Made by a program: the position numbers and the translations under genes. Of a stretch of DNA of 64,000 nt, positions 1-13,700 are shown piece after piece (the first letter of the stretch is position 1; every line of letters starts with the position of its first letter). Under the pieces are notes generated by a model. The model was not told the origin of the DNA. It searched no databases and saw only the letters and a program-made list of their open reading frames with translations. The stretch is from Nemopilema nomurai (Eukaryota > Cnidaria > Scyphozoa > Rhizostomeae > Rhizostomatidae), in NCBI GenBank assembly GCA_003864495.1, contig ML133387.1, forward strand, positions 1,398,228 through 1,462,227, read 5' to 3'.

Positions 1-3000
1 TTTATTACAATTTCTTAGTTGACCCCCACTGTTTTGGTCCTATCAAAGGTTCTTGAATAAATTAATTGGAGCCAAACAATTTTGATTTTCATAAGATTTC
101 CGAAATTTAATCTTTGGGATTCCAATTTAAAATCTCTATTTGCAGGGACTTCTTGTACACTACGTGCACAATTGGCCTGTCGTGGAAGTTCTTTGACTTA
201 TTTACAACCATTTTGATTATAATTATGAAACAAAATGTAATTTTTCCTGTACATTGCCTAAACAAGCATTATTCAAATTTAATGGCGTGCATTGATGGTA
301 TTAAATCAGAAGCTTCAAAAACGGTTACGCAGCTCCCGTAAACAAACAACCCCCACTCCCTTTCAGGAAGACCATAACACAGCTTCGCCTTGCGAAATTG
401 GCAAATTGCAGGAAATGAGCTTCGATATAAAGAAAGACCTTTGAGGACCAATCTTTTTAATTTATCTGAATACCACATTAAGAAACAGTTTGTTGAAGAC
501 AGGGAGGGTAAATCTTCCTTTGTTATAGCTAATTCCTGATGAGTCCTCGGACAGTTGCTTTTTAAAATGAAAACTGGACTAGGCAGAATGTGTTTCGAAT
601 GAATGTGTTTCGTACTGCCAATGTCGTAAACATCTGTCGCAGGGCATCAGAATTCTTTAGGTGCTATGGCGGAATTTCCAGCAAATTGTTCTGTTTGTCT
701 TCCTTTGGGCTCAATAACTGCGCCAGAATTATCCACTGTTCTTCTCTTGTTATGAAACACACCGGAGGCCTATTCTCCCTATTCATTACAACACTAGATC
801 AATCTCGACCATTGTTCAGCTTCAGAGATTATTTTTCAAAGCAATTCTCACAATGGTCTGAAACTCTTTGTAGAGTCCGACCTTGAATAGATGTCCGGAA
901 AATAGGTAGCTTCTCTTTTCATTCGGTCGGTTAAAAACCTGTTTAGAAGGAAACTGACATTATGAAAGGAGTCCACTCCAACATCATGCTAAATGCCGCA
1001 CTAACTTGAAATAAACGAATTTTTTAATCAAAAAGTGTTCCTCTGAAAACTAAACAACGGCTTTTTCTAATCCTAGGGAGCTTGATGGCCTGAAAATTCA
1101 AACATTTTGGCTTTTCTTGCTTCAGGTTTTCTTTCTGCAAGGACCGACTCGAAATAGGGCGAACAGATTGCCTTTGCGGTGAGTTGAGGGCCTTGAGTTT
1201 ACTGCGGGGCTTTTCTCAACATCACTACTTCAACAGTGTCACCGGAAAGATGGTAAATTGCCTTTCTTGCTGATCCAAATAATCCTTTACTTTTATGTGC
1301 TATTTACATAGCTTCTTTAGATTTTATTATATGTATTTTAGGCCGAAAGATGTTTCTATGCTGCTTAGATTTTGTAGCACTCAAACAATAGCAACATGGG
1401 CAGGGCAATATCGCCGTTCGAATGACGTCAGAACGTCTATCTAAAGCCCAGGCCCCAAACGGTTTCCGGAGGGTCTGCCGAAATCAAGTCAGACTTCTGA
1501 AGAAATGGATACTACAGTCCCCGTAACCCCATTCCATGTACCCAGCTTATAGCTTTATGACATGAGAGTTGGGAAAGGTCTGTTCTATGGCCTTTTCTAG
1601 AAAATACCATGCGGATTTTTCACGTGCCAAGAACTTGTGCAGTTTAGACGGGTTACAAAATAAGCTTATCTTCGACTGGGACTTAATCATTGAAAAAGAA
1701 TTCAGAATCCGGCAAGATGTCACGACGACCCAAAAACGTCGAGGAAAAAGTTTTGTGAAAACTCAGTGACGTATTTCAAGGCCATGCAGATTAATGACAC
1801 GGACACGTCATCCGAAAGACTTAGCTTTTAAAGAAATTAACTTAGGCAGTATAATCCGCCAAGAATTTCGTGCAAGTTGTACGAAAATATCTGTCGCGCA
1901 ATGACAAAAATGAAGTTTCTTTCCAGTGATGCTACTATTAAAAAACTGAATCACGGAATATGCGAAGCTTAACCGTGACCCAACAGGACAGTTTGCGGAA
2001 AACACTGCCGTAGAAGATCTATGGGCGCTGAGACAAAACCAAGCAGTTAGTGTTTAAGCTGACCTAAGCCTTCACGTCATAAGCAAAATAGTTGGCAAAG
2101 TCACGTGCTGACATCAAGGAAACCACGAATAGACGATGAAAAATTGACATCGGTTTCTCATTTCTGAGCAAAAAAACTGTTTATCGAAAATGTGGAAGGA
2201 TTTAACGCAATATTGTCTGTCTGTGAGTCTATTTGGTTAACCAACCAGATGCAGGTGCAGTTTCTGTCAGGCCTCTGTGATTTCTGCTGTCATGATTTCC
2301 TTCCATTCTTAGCAACAGGCGCTGCATGTTACATGGCCTAATAGAAGACAAATCCAGGGCAACCCCTTCTATACAATCCCGTCTAATTCTCTCTTTCCAC
2401 CCTGAAAAGAATTCTTACAAGTACTTCGACACCTTCGGGGTACCTATTGTCTCATGGTTTTCGGAAAACAGCACCAAATTAAACACAAGAACATATGCAA
2501 TGGTTTTTAAGCACATCTTTAAAGCTATTTTGGACTCCCAAGCAGATTTTTAAAACACATTTCTCGAACCATTTCAAAGGTAATGCCCGCGATTTCACGT
2601 TTGTTTAGCGAATAATCAAGTATTTCACCCAAATTTCCTTAGCAGACTGTTCTTGAACACACAAAATAGCAATAAACAAGCCACAAAAAACGCAGACTTA
2701 CAAGAAATGAAAAAAATCTAGAAAATTTATAATTCAATCAAGCTGAACTAGGTTACCACATAACAATAAGCACAAGATGGAAGATTGCGACATGATCTCT
2801 GGCCTTAGGACCCAAAACTGAAACCAGGGAGAAAAAACCATTACATGGTTAGGCAACTGAATGCCTAGAGTTTGTTGTTGTCCTGTCTTAAAATACTTCC
2901 AATCCAACATTGCCACAGAAGGGAAATTCAAATTAAACTGTTCATTAGTCTTGAAGACGAGTTACAAAAGTTTCAAAATTGATCCATACATTTGTTTCTA

Positions 3001-3981
3001 GAAGGAACACCCCTTTCAATTCATGGCGCTCCTGTTACGAATAATAGGTAACAGGACCACTCCTATTGGGGGCAGGTGGAGTTCTTGGCCCTAATAACGA
3101 TGTGTCGAATGTCTTTTATGTCGATACAGGATTATTCGTACAAGAGCCTGGAGCAGAACTTTTATGCAAACAATTCAACAGAAGGAGCTAAACATTTTTA
3201 AGAAATTCAAAATGGTTCAACTCGCAAAAGCATGGGGAACCATGACCTCCCACTTGCCATCGGAGTCCATCCCAAGTATAGAGGAATCCAGAAACCAGCA
3301 TTGTATTTCATTGCAACATTGCACTTACTGGAGCAAGGTCTGAAAGAATCAACAGCATTGTGGCTAACTTTGAGTCTGAGAAGACAAAAATCCACACCTC
3401 TTACCAACATAACTTTGAAACAATTTAAAAGCATACTCTATTTCTGTAATCGACGGATAGAATATTATAAGATCTTTAAATACCAGCAGATTTGCACCTA
3501 TACTACAATATAATCAGGGCTTTGATTTTGTGGGGCATCATAATTTATTTAAAACGACTGTTTGGTCGTATAAAATACAATTTTTGTGTTTAAGCCTCCG
3601 GAGTACGTATGTAATGTAAATATTTCTAGATGATAATCAAAGTTGCTAATTTGTGCCCATTCATTTCAAGACGAATTTTAATGAAATTCGGCAACTCTTG
3701 TAAAAATGTGACTTGTAAAAATGAAGATGGGCATTCCATATAGATCTAGGCCATATTTACAATTCAGTAGGCAGCTCCACGCATACCAAAATTTCTAATG
3801 GTTACAATGAAATAGCACCGAAATGCTATGTAAGGATTTAAACGACATTTGTATAGACAAAAACATCAATGAGAACATGGATGCTCTTCAAATTGAAATA
3901 ATCCCCTGAAGTCGAATCAAACTTACAATGACATAACCAAGAAAGGCTCGGTTGCCAAAGCAATACACGCATAAACTTCTA
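1..3981. other. no gene recognised downstream of TTC3
   Basis: I see only short open frames without family resemblance or convincing splice pairs on either strand, and no clear repeat. It is probably intergenic, possibly with TTC3 3' UTR at its upper end. Confidence 0.5.
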
Positions 3982-3987
3982 TTTATT
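3982..3987 (-). terminator. candidate TTC3 poly(A) signal
   Basis: AATAAA on the minus strand (TTTATT as given), about 640 nt past the TTC3 stop. A second one is at 3544-3549. Inferred from position only. Confidence 0.4.
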
Positions 3988-4624
3988 TGTTGACAATATT
4001 TTAACGAAAACATAACAAAACAGCGATTGCTTTAATACAATGTCTACACCAGCCATGTAGGGCTATTTCGACTGACGCAGTGGCACGATCTAACGTATAA
4101 AAAACTGTGGGGAAAAGTAAAATGCCTCGAATTAAGGTCACAAAGTTGGGTCACAAGGTTAAGGGTCACCCAAAGTCACAACCTTATACAACACTAAGTT
4201 TTGAGAGGGTTCCCATAGCTAGAGGGGATAAATTTTCTCTTGGGACTTCACGAAAAATGAAAATACCCTAGACACATGATGGCGCTAAAGAAGTCTTGAA
4301 AACGTTGAGGAAATAAATTCTTCGAAATTGTGCATAAAGTAAACAACAATACCAAACACATGATCTTTATAATGGGGATTGTTTATGCAATTGTATTTCT
4401 ACATGATTTTCTAGGCTGGTGGGTTTTGCCAAGAAGTTCTTCATTCAAGAGGCATTAAACACAATATTGGCTACGGTCTCTGCATTAACCAGTTACTTTT
4501 GCGTTACAAAACTACTGCTACACTGTAAAAAAACAGAAGTAAAATTTTTTAAAGCTATCTACACAGAATCATAAAAAACATCAAAGCTCTTTGAGTCAAA
4601 TGAGTTGATCCACTGAGACTGGTT

Positions 4625-4714
4625 CTACTTGAGCGAAGGGTACTCCGAAGGCAGCAGGGCGTGGTTTCTACAGGTAGGGCAGGTTCTTTGCTCCTTCAGC
4701 CATCGTCTGATACA
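4625..4714 (-). CDS. TTC3: TTC3 last exon, RING-H2 second half and C-terminus
   Basis: 90 nt, CATTGCAG acceptor, ending in TAG. CIRRWLKEQRTCPTCRNHAL supplies the last three zinc ligands and the W of the RWLK motif that is common near E2-binding surfaces; the protein ends LLPSEYPSLK, like LLPEEFP in DZIP3. It is too short for usual ORF thresholds and was found by completing the RING. Confidence 0.93.
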   Translation of the reverse strand, partial: CIRRWLKEQRTCPTCRNHALLPSEYPSLK

Positions 4715-7700
4715 CTGCAATGGAAAACGGGGGTTCCCTTAGTGCGATTAAATGGCAATCCATGAAAAGCCCCGGCCAAACGATCCAACATTGAACCAAC
4801 ATAGTCCCAACAATTGGGATGGTGTTGGTTTATTGTTGGAAGGGGTGGCCAAATGATCCAACAATTGTTGCACTGAGCAGGTTGTAATAGACCTTTGTGC
4901 GTATGCTTAAGGCCAGCAAATACTGGCTGCCCTGTCTAAACGATCCAACATCCTCCAACAGCAATCGAAAACAATAGAGAATGAGCTATCTCCATCCAAC
5001 AATTTTGAACGCTCTCAACCCTATTCCAACATTGAGTCAACAATTGTTGGACTGAGCAGGTTCTAATAGACCTTTGTGCGTATGCTTAAGGCCAGCAAAT
5101 ACTGGCTGCCCTGGCTAAACGATCCAACATCCTCCAACAGCAATCGAAAACAATAGAGAATGAGCTATCTCCATCCAACAATTTTGAACGCTCTCAACCC
5201 TATTCCAACATTGAGCCAACAATTTCTGGGTCTATGTTGCTTCAATGTTGGATCCTTTGGCCGGGGCTTAACTGATGACGTCACAATGGCGCCAAGTACG
5301 AAGAAATGACACAATGACACGTTATGGATAATCGTGGTCATCGTCATACAATCACTAGAAAAACCGGGTCCATGGCACGGGCTACAAAAGGGTCCGGTGG
5401 GCAGCAAAGGGATGGACAGCAAAGGTTCGTTGATTCTGGCTCTGGTGGTTAAACGATCAGAAAATCAGGTGATTGGTATGAAAACCATTACTCGTCGTGA
5501 TTGGCTTTTTCTAGGAGATGAGATTCCAAGGGGGCATTTGGAGGTTGGGTAGCTGGGTTTTGCATTATAGGCCCAGACATTAAGCAGCTGGCAAACATTG
5601 TTCAACGCAGAGGTTAAGGGGCGGCTGACCTCACTGGCAAAAGCCATAAACTAGGGTCTAGAAACCGCGGGGCCATAAAGTATTTGGCTCGCGCAATATC
5701 CCATGCAATGAGTGTTAAGGAATAACAAAACAACGAAAACACTTTAACAGGTAGTAATGGGCCAGTGGATTAGATTGCGAGAAAATTTCTATGCGTCGCA
5801 AAACCTCAAGAGCAAATTGGATTCACTTTAAGAATAAAAAACAGGTTTCTCTTTACAAATAGCCCGTGTAGACATCGATGCAAATCCAGCATGTCTATGA
5901 ATTTGGTAAATTCAGCAGACAATAATTACTTTCTAACACTCTCCATTACCCTCTGTTCTAGCCACAGAGCCTTTAACGATTCGGCCAAAAAAGAAAACGG
6001 AAAAACGCCCTTTGGGCTAGATGCAATTACAATTGTGACAGTCTAAAATAAGAAAGCCTGTATTTGCAATTCAAATAAAATTCATCACAAAGTTCAACCC
6101 ACTTCAAACATTTTCAGCATCTCTGAAGTTATCAAAAGTGTCAGAATTAAAACTCTTTGGGCTTCAAACACAAAGCGGGGCGTACACAGTAAATCCCTTC
6201 ATTACTAATTGCAAGCGATGTCTTCAAGCGACGCCTCAAAGAGATTCGAATATTGGCAGGGAATTTGTGACGTCATCAGACAGTATTCCACACACTGTAA
6301 CAAGCTTAAGCAGAAAATCCCATAGAAACACAAAGAATGTCAATGTTACGCAAGTACCCATCCCCCTTTGCCCCTTTTGCCTATGATGGATTTGCGTTTT
6401 GATGGCCGACAACATGCCAAAGAAGACGAAACTAATGACTGATGACGCGAGTAACACAGAACAGAAAGCAAATTCGTTGTACAAAAGTTGGCATGATACT
6501 ACAAACATAGTTCATCCATACTCCAAACACATTTCCCTAGACCCCGCCCCCAACCCCTTGGAAAGTAACCAAAACATCCTAAAAATCTAAAGATGCATTG
6601 CAGTGAAATTATTAACCAGAAGCAAGAAGCCCCTCCTCTCGCGAAACCACCATCTACACGTAAGAAACCAATTAATGATCGAGCCTTATTCCAGGCCCCC
6701 ACCCAATGGTCTGCGCGGCCACAAAACATGGCCCTGGATTGGCCATCAAACAACGCACGTGACATTTGCCAAGTCGTGCTGTGCTTATCGACTTTAAGAA
6801 TGTTCTGTTACATCGCGTTCTGCCAGGCTAATTGGAAGCACATCCACCGCGATAATCAGGATTCCAAGGCCCTTTGCTTATGTACAGAGCATAGTTCCTA
6901 TATTTGCCATGGCCTAAAGAGGACATTTTCTCAAAAGGAAACTTTCCACAGTCGAGAGGCTGTGGGTCTTGGTATTTTGATAGTGAAAAGCATAGCCACG
7001 GAGATCAAATTAGGAATGGTGATTCCCTGAGTCGCAGCCTTCAAGGAGCCTCGAGATACAACTAACTAGGCGGAGATTATTGGGATTAATTTGGCTAGCC
7101 CAAATTCTAATGGTTGGATGGAAATTCAGATGGTTTGAAGGAATGCTGGCTGCGTGCACTCGTGTTCTGGTCATGCATCCAGTCCAAGGTCTAAGGACAG
7201 CCTCGTCTACGGCCTCATGAACGACGCTGGCAGCTTGATTGGTCCACAGATGATCTGTATCCTAGCAACATGTACCTGGTTTTACGTCATGCATCTCTTA
7301 TCATAAGTATTCGACACTTAATCTTAATCGATTCCCCAATCCTGGTATTAATTCTCATTTCACGCGATACTTATTCAAGACCTAATAGCATTAAAGAGGC
7401 ATGGGGTCTCCCTTATATATAGGACGCAACTCCTGAACAATTCGCCATTAAGAATTAGCATGTTGTTGATTGTAATCGGCATTGGTTTTTGCCCGTGTTC
7501 AAGTAGGTTTGCAGGACGCAAAACGCTTCAAGGTATTCCTTGGGAGATCTAAACAAAAACCAGACTAATCATTTTGCCACATTTTCAAGGATCAGTTAAT
7601 CACGTGACAAATCCTGGTAGCACACACAAACTTATCTTAGCTTATCCTCAAAATTACATGATTGATTAGATTCTTGGCAATTAAATGATACAAGGAAATT

Positions 7701-10700
7701 GGCAGGATCTCGTAGAGCCATCTCCGGCCATCATTAAATACATAGTCGCATAGTATAATTAAAATCTTATCATTTCTGGGTTCAAACAAATCCTGTCGCG
7801 GTTTCTCTAATTATATACAGACCAGGAAATTACATCTCATGCGATTTCTGATATAAACCAAACGAATCTTACTCCATGACAATTTGTCTTTTATTGGTCA
7901 CACTTCGCCTACGATCTGGTTGGACACTAATTTCATAGCTTCGGGTGAGTGAAGGTATTGTGCAATGAGCTAAATTGAGTTTGGATCATCGTAATTCGAC
8001 GGACGACTGGGAGATTCTTGGAAATAGGTGCCACAAAGCCCACAAGGGACTGGCCACCGTAATCCATCATCGTAGCCTCGGATGCACGTCTCAAAGAACA
8101 AGGACATTGATTACAGGAAATGCCTGTAATCGAAACGAGGCCGACATTGCAACAAGCAGAACTCGAACGACGAGGCTGTCTCACAAAAGAACGAACGCCA
8201 ACAGCAAAAAGCAAGCTAGGCCCCATCATTGATACTGGTTATGGCAGCAGAAAGCATGGTTAATGAGCAGATATAAGAACATGGCAAATGCTAGTGATAT
8301 TAGCAATACTTCTGCAACGAGGCCTAGGGGAGTGATTGAAAACCAAAGGGATATAACAACCAGTTCAAGAATATATGAAAGTTGTACACATCAAAGGCAG
8401 CGAAATGAAAGAGAACTGACCAGGTTCATGGAGCTTTTCTTAATCAGATCATTCGAAAAGCCAAAACAGAAAGAAAATGCAGATTGTGAAGATAGCAAAT
8501 CGCTAACCAGGTTTGGAAATAACAAAGAATAATAATTGTCGCATAAAAGGTTACAGTAATTGAGTTGCACAAGAACCGGTGTCACCAAAGGTCATATTAA
8601 TATCACGGCCATAACACGGTGTTTTCGTTGAAAGCTATTTCACTGATCAGATATGAGAGAGGAGGGAATTACATGAACAAAGAAATAGGTGGCAGCTTCC
8701 AAATCACATTTAGAAGGAAACACGACGTCGCGTACGAGGCACCAAACAGACATCATGGACGAAACATCTCTATTGCTTGGGGAAGTTATGAAGGTGCTGA
8801 GAATTTTGTAATGAACCCTCAGTGTTCCCATAACTTGAAGTGCCTGTTTAAAATTTAAGGAGCAGGACAAACGTTTGAACACTTTGGCAAATCCTTGCAC
8901 ACCTGGCTGCCAATAGAGAAATAAATTATCGTGGCAGGAGGACAATAACTAAATTTTAAGACGACGAAAATGTTTGATTTCTTCGATTAAAATCCAAGAT
9001 GACTTCGAAATCTAATTTAATTTGAAGGACAAGACAACCAACCTCGGTATGAAAAACGTGGTAACAGCCCAGCCTCGTTGTCTCCTTCACGCTAAGCATG
9101 TCGTCATGACAAATTATACACGGCTCTTCAAAGCCGAATGCCTTGCCTTTGATTTTAGATTTGCCTTTTGCCGATTTCAGCGAATGGTCATCCTGCAAAG
9201 GAACGCATTTCAGAAGAGTGAAACTGTTGTCGAGATATTTGCAATTTAAATTTGGACAACTCTGTCACCATTAACAAATGATACAGTCACATACAAAATA
9301 TTGGTGCAATAAAATAAGTGACTGATTAAAAAGATAAAAATTATAAAGATTTGAATACTTCCAAAGGAGTTCGAAAAGAGTTAATTTTAATTGGCCTATA
9401 ACACACCATTTGGGCACATAAATTGATATGAATATGAATTTAACTTCTGTGCTTACATTTTCGCCATGCAAACGCTCCTTCTTGATCATTTTCGTCACCC
9501 CAGCGATGATTTCTTCCACTTGCAGCCCATGAAGGGTGTTGTTGCGTTTCTCTCGAAATTGTTTGAGATATGTGATGAAGTCATCCCTGTTACAATCCAA
9601 GAAAACAGAATTAGAGGGTTAAGCGTGACGTAATCCCTTGAGGATGATCATAATACCCGGTAACAATGGCGGATCATGACCACTGACCAGGGTGGATATT
9701 TGTGCAGCCTGATTCTGCTGTAAAGGACAGGTGAAGTTTAAACATTGCTGCGTCTTGTCGCGAACAGAATTACAAAACAAGAGCAATTAAAAAACCGCAA
9801 GTTATTTCTCCATCGGACAAAGACAGCAACTATCATAAAAATATGTTGCAGCAAGGAAAGCTGAACCGCAAGAAACTCCAGAACTTAAAGAAAACAAACA
9901 TCTCGAAGTTTGAAGTAAGATAAAGAATCTTATTTCGTCTTATAAAGCTCGGAACACGAGCTTTATCGCAGACTCAAATTCTGCAAAAATGCGAGGTTGA
10001 ATGAGGGCAAATTTCAGCCCGATATGTTATCTTGATCAAAACATCAAAATACGAGGCACTTGTCAATGTTAAACATGTAGACTGAAACAAACGTGACAAA
10101 AGTTTTCGGGATAAGCAAGGTTCGAAAAACAAAAATAAATAAGAGGTTTCAGGGCTTGTATCTACAGACTAATTGACAACAATTCCTGCAACCAGTCTTG
10201 TAAAGGATGAGCTTTAAATGTCCGGGTTAAAAGCAAAAAATTGAAAAATTCTTCTCCATTACAATTAAAATAAAATTGAGTTGGTGTGAGGAACAAAATA
10301 GTGTGGAGTTGGCAGAAGCTTTAGGAAACTGAATCATTCGACATTCTTTCGCACTTTGACCTTTACTTTCTGTCGTAAAATCATCTCAAAACATGAAATT
10401 GTCAGTATTTTCAATGCAGTCGATGCAAAACGTCCATCTTGGTGCTAACCATATATTTTAAAAAATTCAAGAAAAAAAGACCAGCTCAAGTCGTTTCAAA
10501 AGGACAGTCTTTATACTTTCGGGCATACTACTTGACATGACAAGAAAAAATCCCTCGCAAAAGGTCAAAGTTCAAGCAAGGCTACTCTAGAGGAGATACC
10601 ATCTATCAACCGTTCAGGACATCGTAGAGTTATGAAAACAGACGACAGGGGAACATCATACGCAACGGCTGCAGGAAAAACATCTAGACATGGGTACGAA

Positions 10701-13700
10701 GAATCAAAATTAGAACATAATACAATAACTGACTGTATTGGGAGGTTATTGTTCAAAATGCCTGCGCAAATGAAAACAGAAACAGGACTTGCTTGTGATA
10801 GAACGAATAGACTTATCAAAACAGTCTGGTCTGAGAGTAAGTCGATTGGCGATGTAATTTGTCTTCGATTAGCAAAAGCAGAGATGTCACATGACTTCCC
10901 ACCAGTCTACAGACAAAAGAGATTGGTCCGACAACAATGTGCATTAGCCAATAAGGATGGATTACAGAGATGGTAATCAACGAGCAGAAGCTGATCTGTC
11001 CGGACGTTAACGTCCTCTTCATACTAATGCAATAAAACTTCGTCTTTGACCGGACATCGGAAGCCGAACAGGAACCGGGTTGCCGGGCAAACATGAGCAG
11101 CACAGGAAAACAAGAGACTTGTTTGTGTCTCAGTCTGATTTCTAATAGCGAGCGAGACACGGGAGCAGTGAGTGGGTCATAAAGATTGCCCGTAAGAACG
11201 TCGATGCGCAATTGAAACCAGTAACAAGAGGAGCACCACCCAGGGACCTCTAACAATCCATCTATGCTTGTTTGTCGACATCATAGTATTAGCAAGTCAG
11301 GAACACAACCCGAGTTCAAGCAAATTGTCAAGCTGGCTACGCTTTCACTTATTTCTAAGCCTTCCCAGCCAAAGAGATAGGCACAGATGATTGAACCTTC
11401 ATTGTGTCTACAACAGAATTCTCACTTCACCAAGCTTCGTTATTTAGGCCCATACTAGAGAAACGCATTTGAATGCTCACCTTTGAATGGTAGGAAACTG
11501 ACTACACAGCTTGCTCATTATCTTCTCGAAACTCGTACTCTTTGAAGAGCCTTTCTCGCTTGCCTTAGTTTTGGATGCTTTCTCTTCCTTGCGTTCTGTC
11601 GGCATTGCTGCAGCTCCTTTTACTTCTTCAGGAAGAGGAGAAGGCGCATTCTTCGTGGAACTTTGGTCTGCATTGCCGTTTGAAGCCTCCGCTGCGCATG
11701 CAAGTGACGTCGGCACAGCCGTAGCTTGCAAGGAGCTTGCGTTTGGATTTGAATTCAGTGTAGGCGTCGGTGTGCGCTCGCTTGCATCATTTGGACTCGC
11801 TGCACGCGGGTCACCCGCGGTACCGTTGATTGGCTGATTCGCGGCATTTTGAGGCACGGCCATTGGTGGAATGGAAAAGTTCTCAAACGGAAAGCCAGGC
11901 ATCTGCATCGGATTCTGCCAACATTTGAAAAGATTGCATTGAATATGTTCATGTTTATGCAAATTAGGGTATTCAAACAAAATAGAGTGTTCAAGTGACA
12001 ATGCCTAGGCCGAACTCAAACCCATAGCCTGTAGCAAGTCGCCTCAATCTCTCTTGTCGCAACTTTCTACAACCCTGCTTCGCTACAAAATGAGAACAGA
12101 GCAACACAAACAACCAGGGGCCGTAATCGTGGCGATCACAGGGCCGTTGGCCGTCATGGCTCTTGCAAACAGAGGCTAAGCCACGTCGAAACCAGGATTG
12201 TGACCCACCCAAAGTCACATTTAATTGGGTATTCAGTGATTAACAATGAAGGGTGGGGAAGAAACGAGTACCTCGCAACTTCGTTGAAAACAGTTTTTAA
12301 AAAATGGGGACAGGGCAGTTAGAGAGACTGAGTTGGTTCATAAAAAACGGACTAGTGCAAAAGGAAGCCATAAATATACCCAAAGTCTTTCTTTCTAACG
12401 CTATTGTGGATACTCCATGTTAGGCCTGAAACTGTCTGCTATTTTTGCCACTTATGGAATAAGGAGAAAAGGTCTAGATCCAAGATCTAGCATAACGTCT
12501 TGACTGTTCTGTGATAGCGAGCCGAATTCGTTCAGAATCTCCATTGAAACGTGCACATGTATCTAAGGAAAATTCCCACAAAGAGGACACCAATTCGAGC
12601 TTTTCTTGGTTTTTGCCAGTAAAACGCATCGTTCAACATTGCTAAAACAGTAGCTATCGGTCACAAAGAACGTCTCCAACAGCACATCGTCAGTTGGAAA
12701 AATTGTTTGACTTTTGGCCTTTTAAACTACATCGATAACGCGTCATGTTGCACTTCAAGGGCCAAAATGAATTTTCAAACAGAAGAAGATATATAATTGC
12801 CAAACCAAATTTTGACTGATATGGGTGAAAACTTCTCGAATCTAGTCATCTTGGATTCATGAAATAGACGGCTTTTTAGGGTTGTGTTTGGGTCAACTCT
12901 GATTTGCCATTGCTCTGTGCAATTGAGCAATTTCAAGATGATCCGAGTCGTCCAAAGGCAAACATCCCAGACTTACAATGTTATTCATTGTTTGACTTCA
13001 CCCAATTTGTGGCTTGTAAATATGTAAATACAACTTTACACTACAAACGAAGCTTCGCATAAAACAGAGACCACTAAATGAAAATTGAAGTGCAATTTTG
13101 ACCTGAAAATCCCAATTAAAACTGGTTCAATCACATTGAAACGAGTCGAATTTCGTTGTGGTGGCACGGAAACAAGAAGCGTGCCATGCAAATAGAATAT
13201 TTATAACATTACGCAAATCCCCGGGTCTTTAGTTTCAATAAAGGTTGTGATATTAACTAACCATGCATTCCAGGATCCGCCTAAAACCTCCACAAAATGG
13301 GTGTACATTACACTGTTACATCAAGTGCCAATGTGTAGGGTCCAAATAAACACAATCTGGTTGGCACAGAACGTCTCTTCTGTCACTGGTGCTTCAAGCA
13401 GTTAGTTGTCTCTATCAAAGTTTGCCCAGCTTTATACCACAGTGGGAGCCAGGTTTTGATTGAAAAATTCACGTTTAAACTGGGGTTGTTTTTACTGCAG
13501 TTTAAACTCGATCAACTTTCAACTTTTTGCAAATTCTGTCATCCAGCCTCAAATTTTCCCAATCATTAATTAACTCGCGCAAAAGCGTATTGCGCGACAT
13601 TTTTGGCTTTATAGCAATGTATCCCCTTAGGGAAATTAGTTACCTGAGCTGGAAGATTCCCGGGAAACGGCATCATCTTCGGCTGCGGAGGACTGAGAGG

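Noticed and set aside
6593..7030. 145-codon plus-strand frame
   Set aside because: No recognisable domain, an overlapping frame of similar quality, and it lies in a TTC3 intron; probably chance.
4625..9192. DZIP3 instead of TTC3
   Set aside because: The RING and pre-RING segment fit both, but the N-terminal TPRs and the Cys/His region with DFKGFI and CLTPDC favour TTC3.
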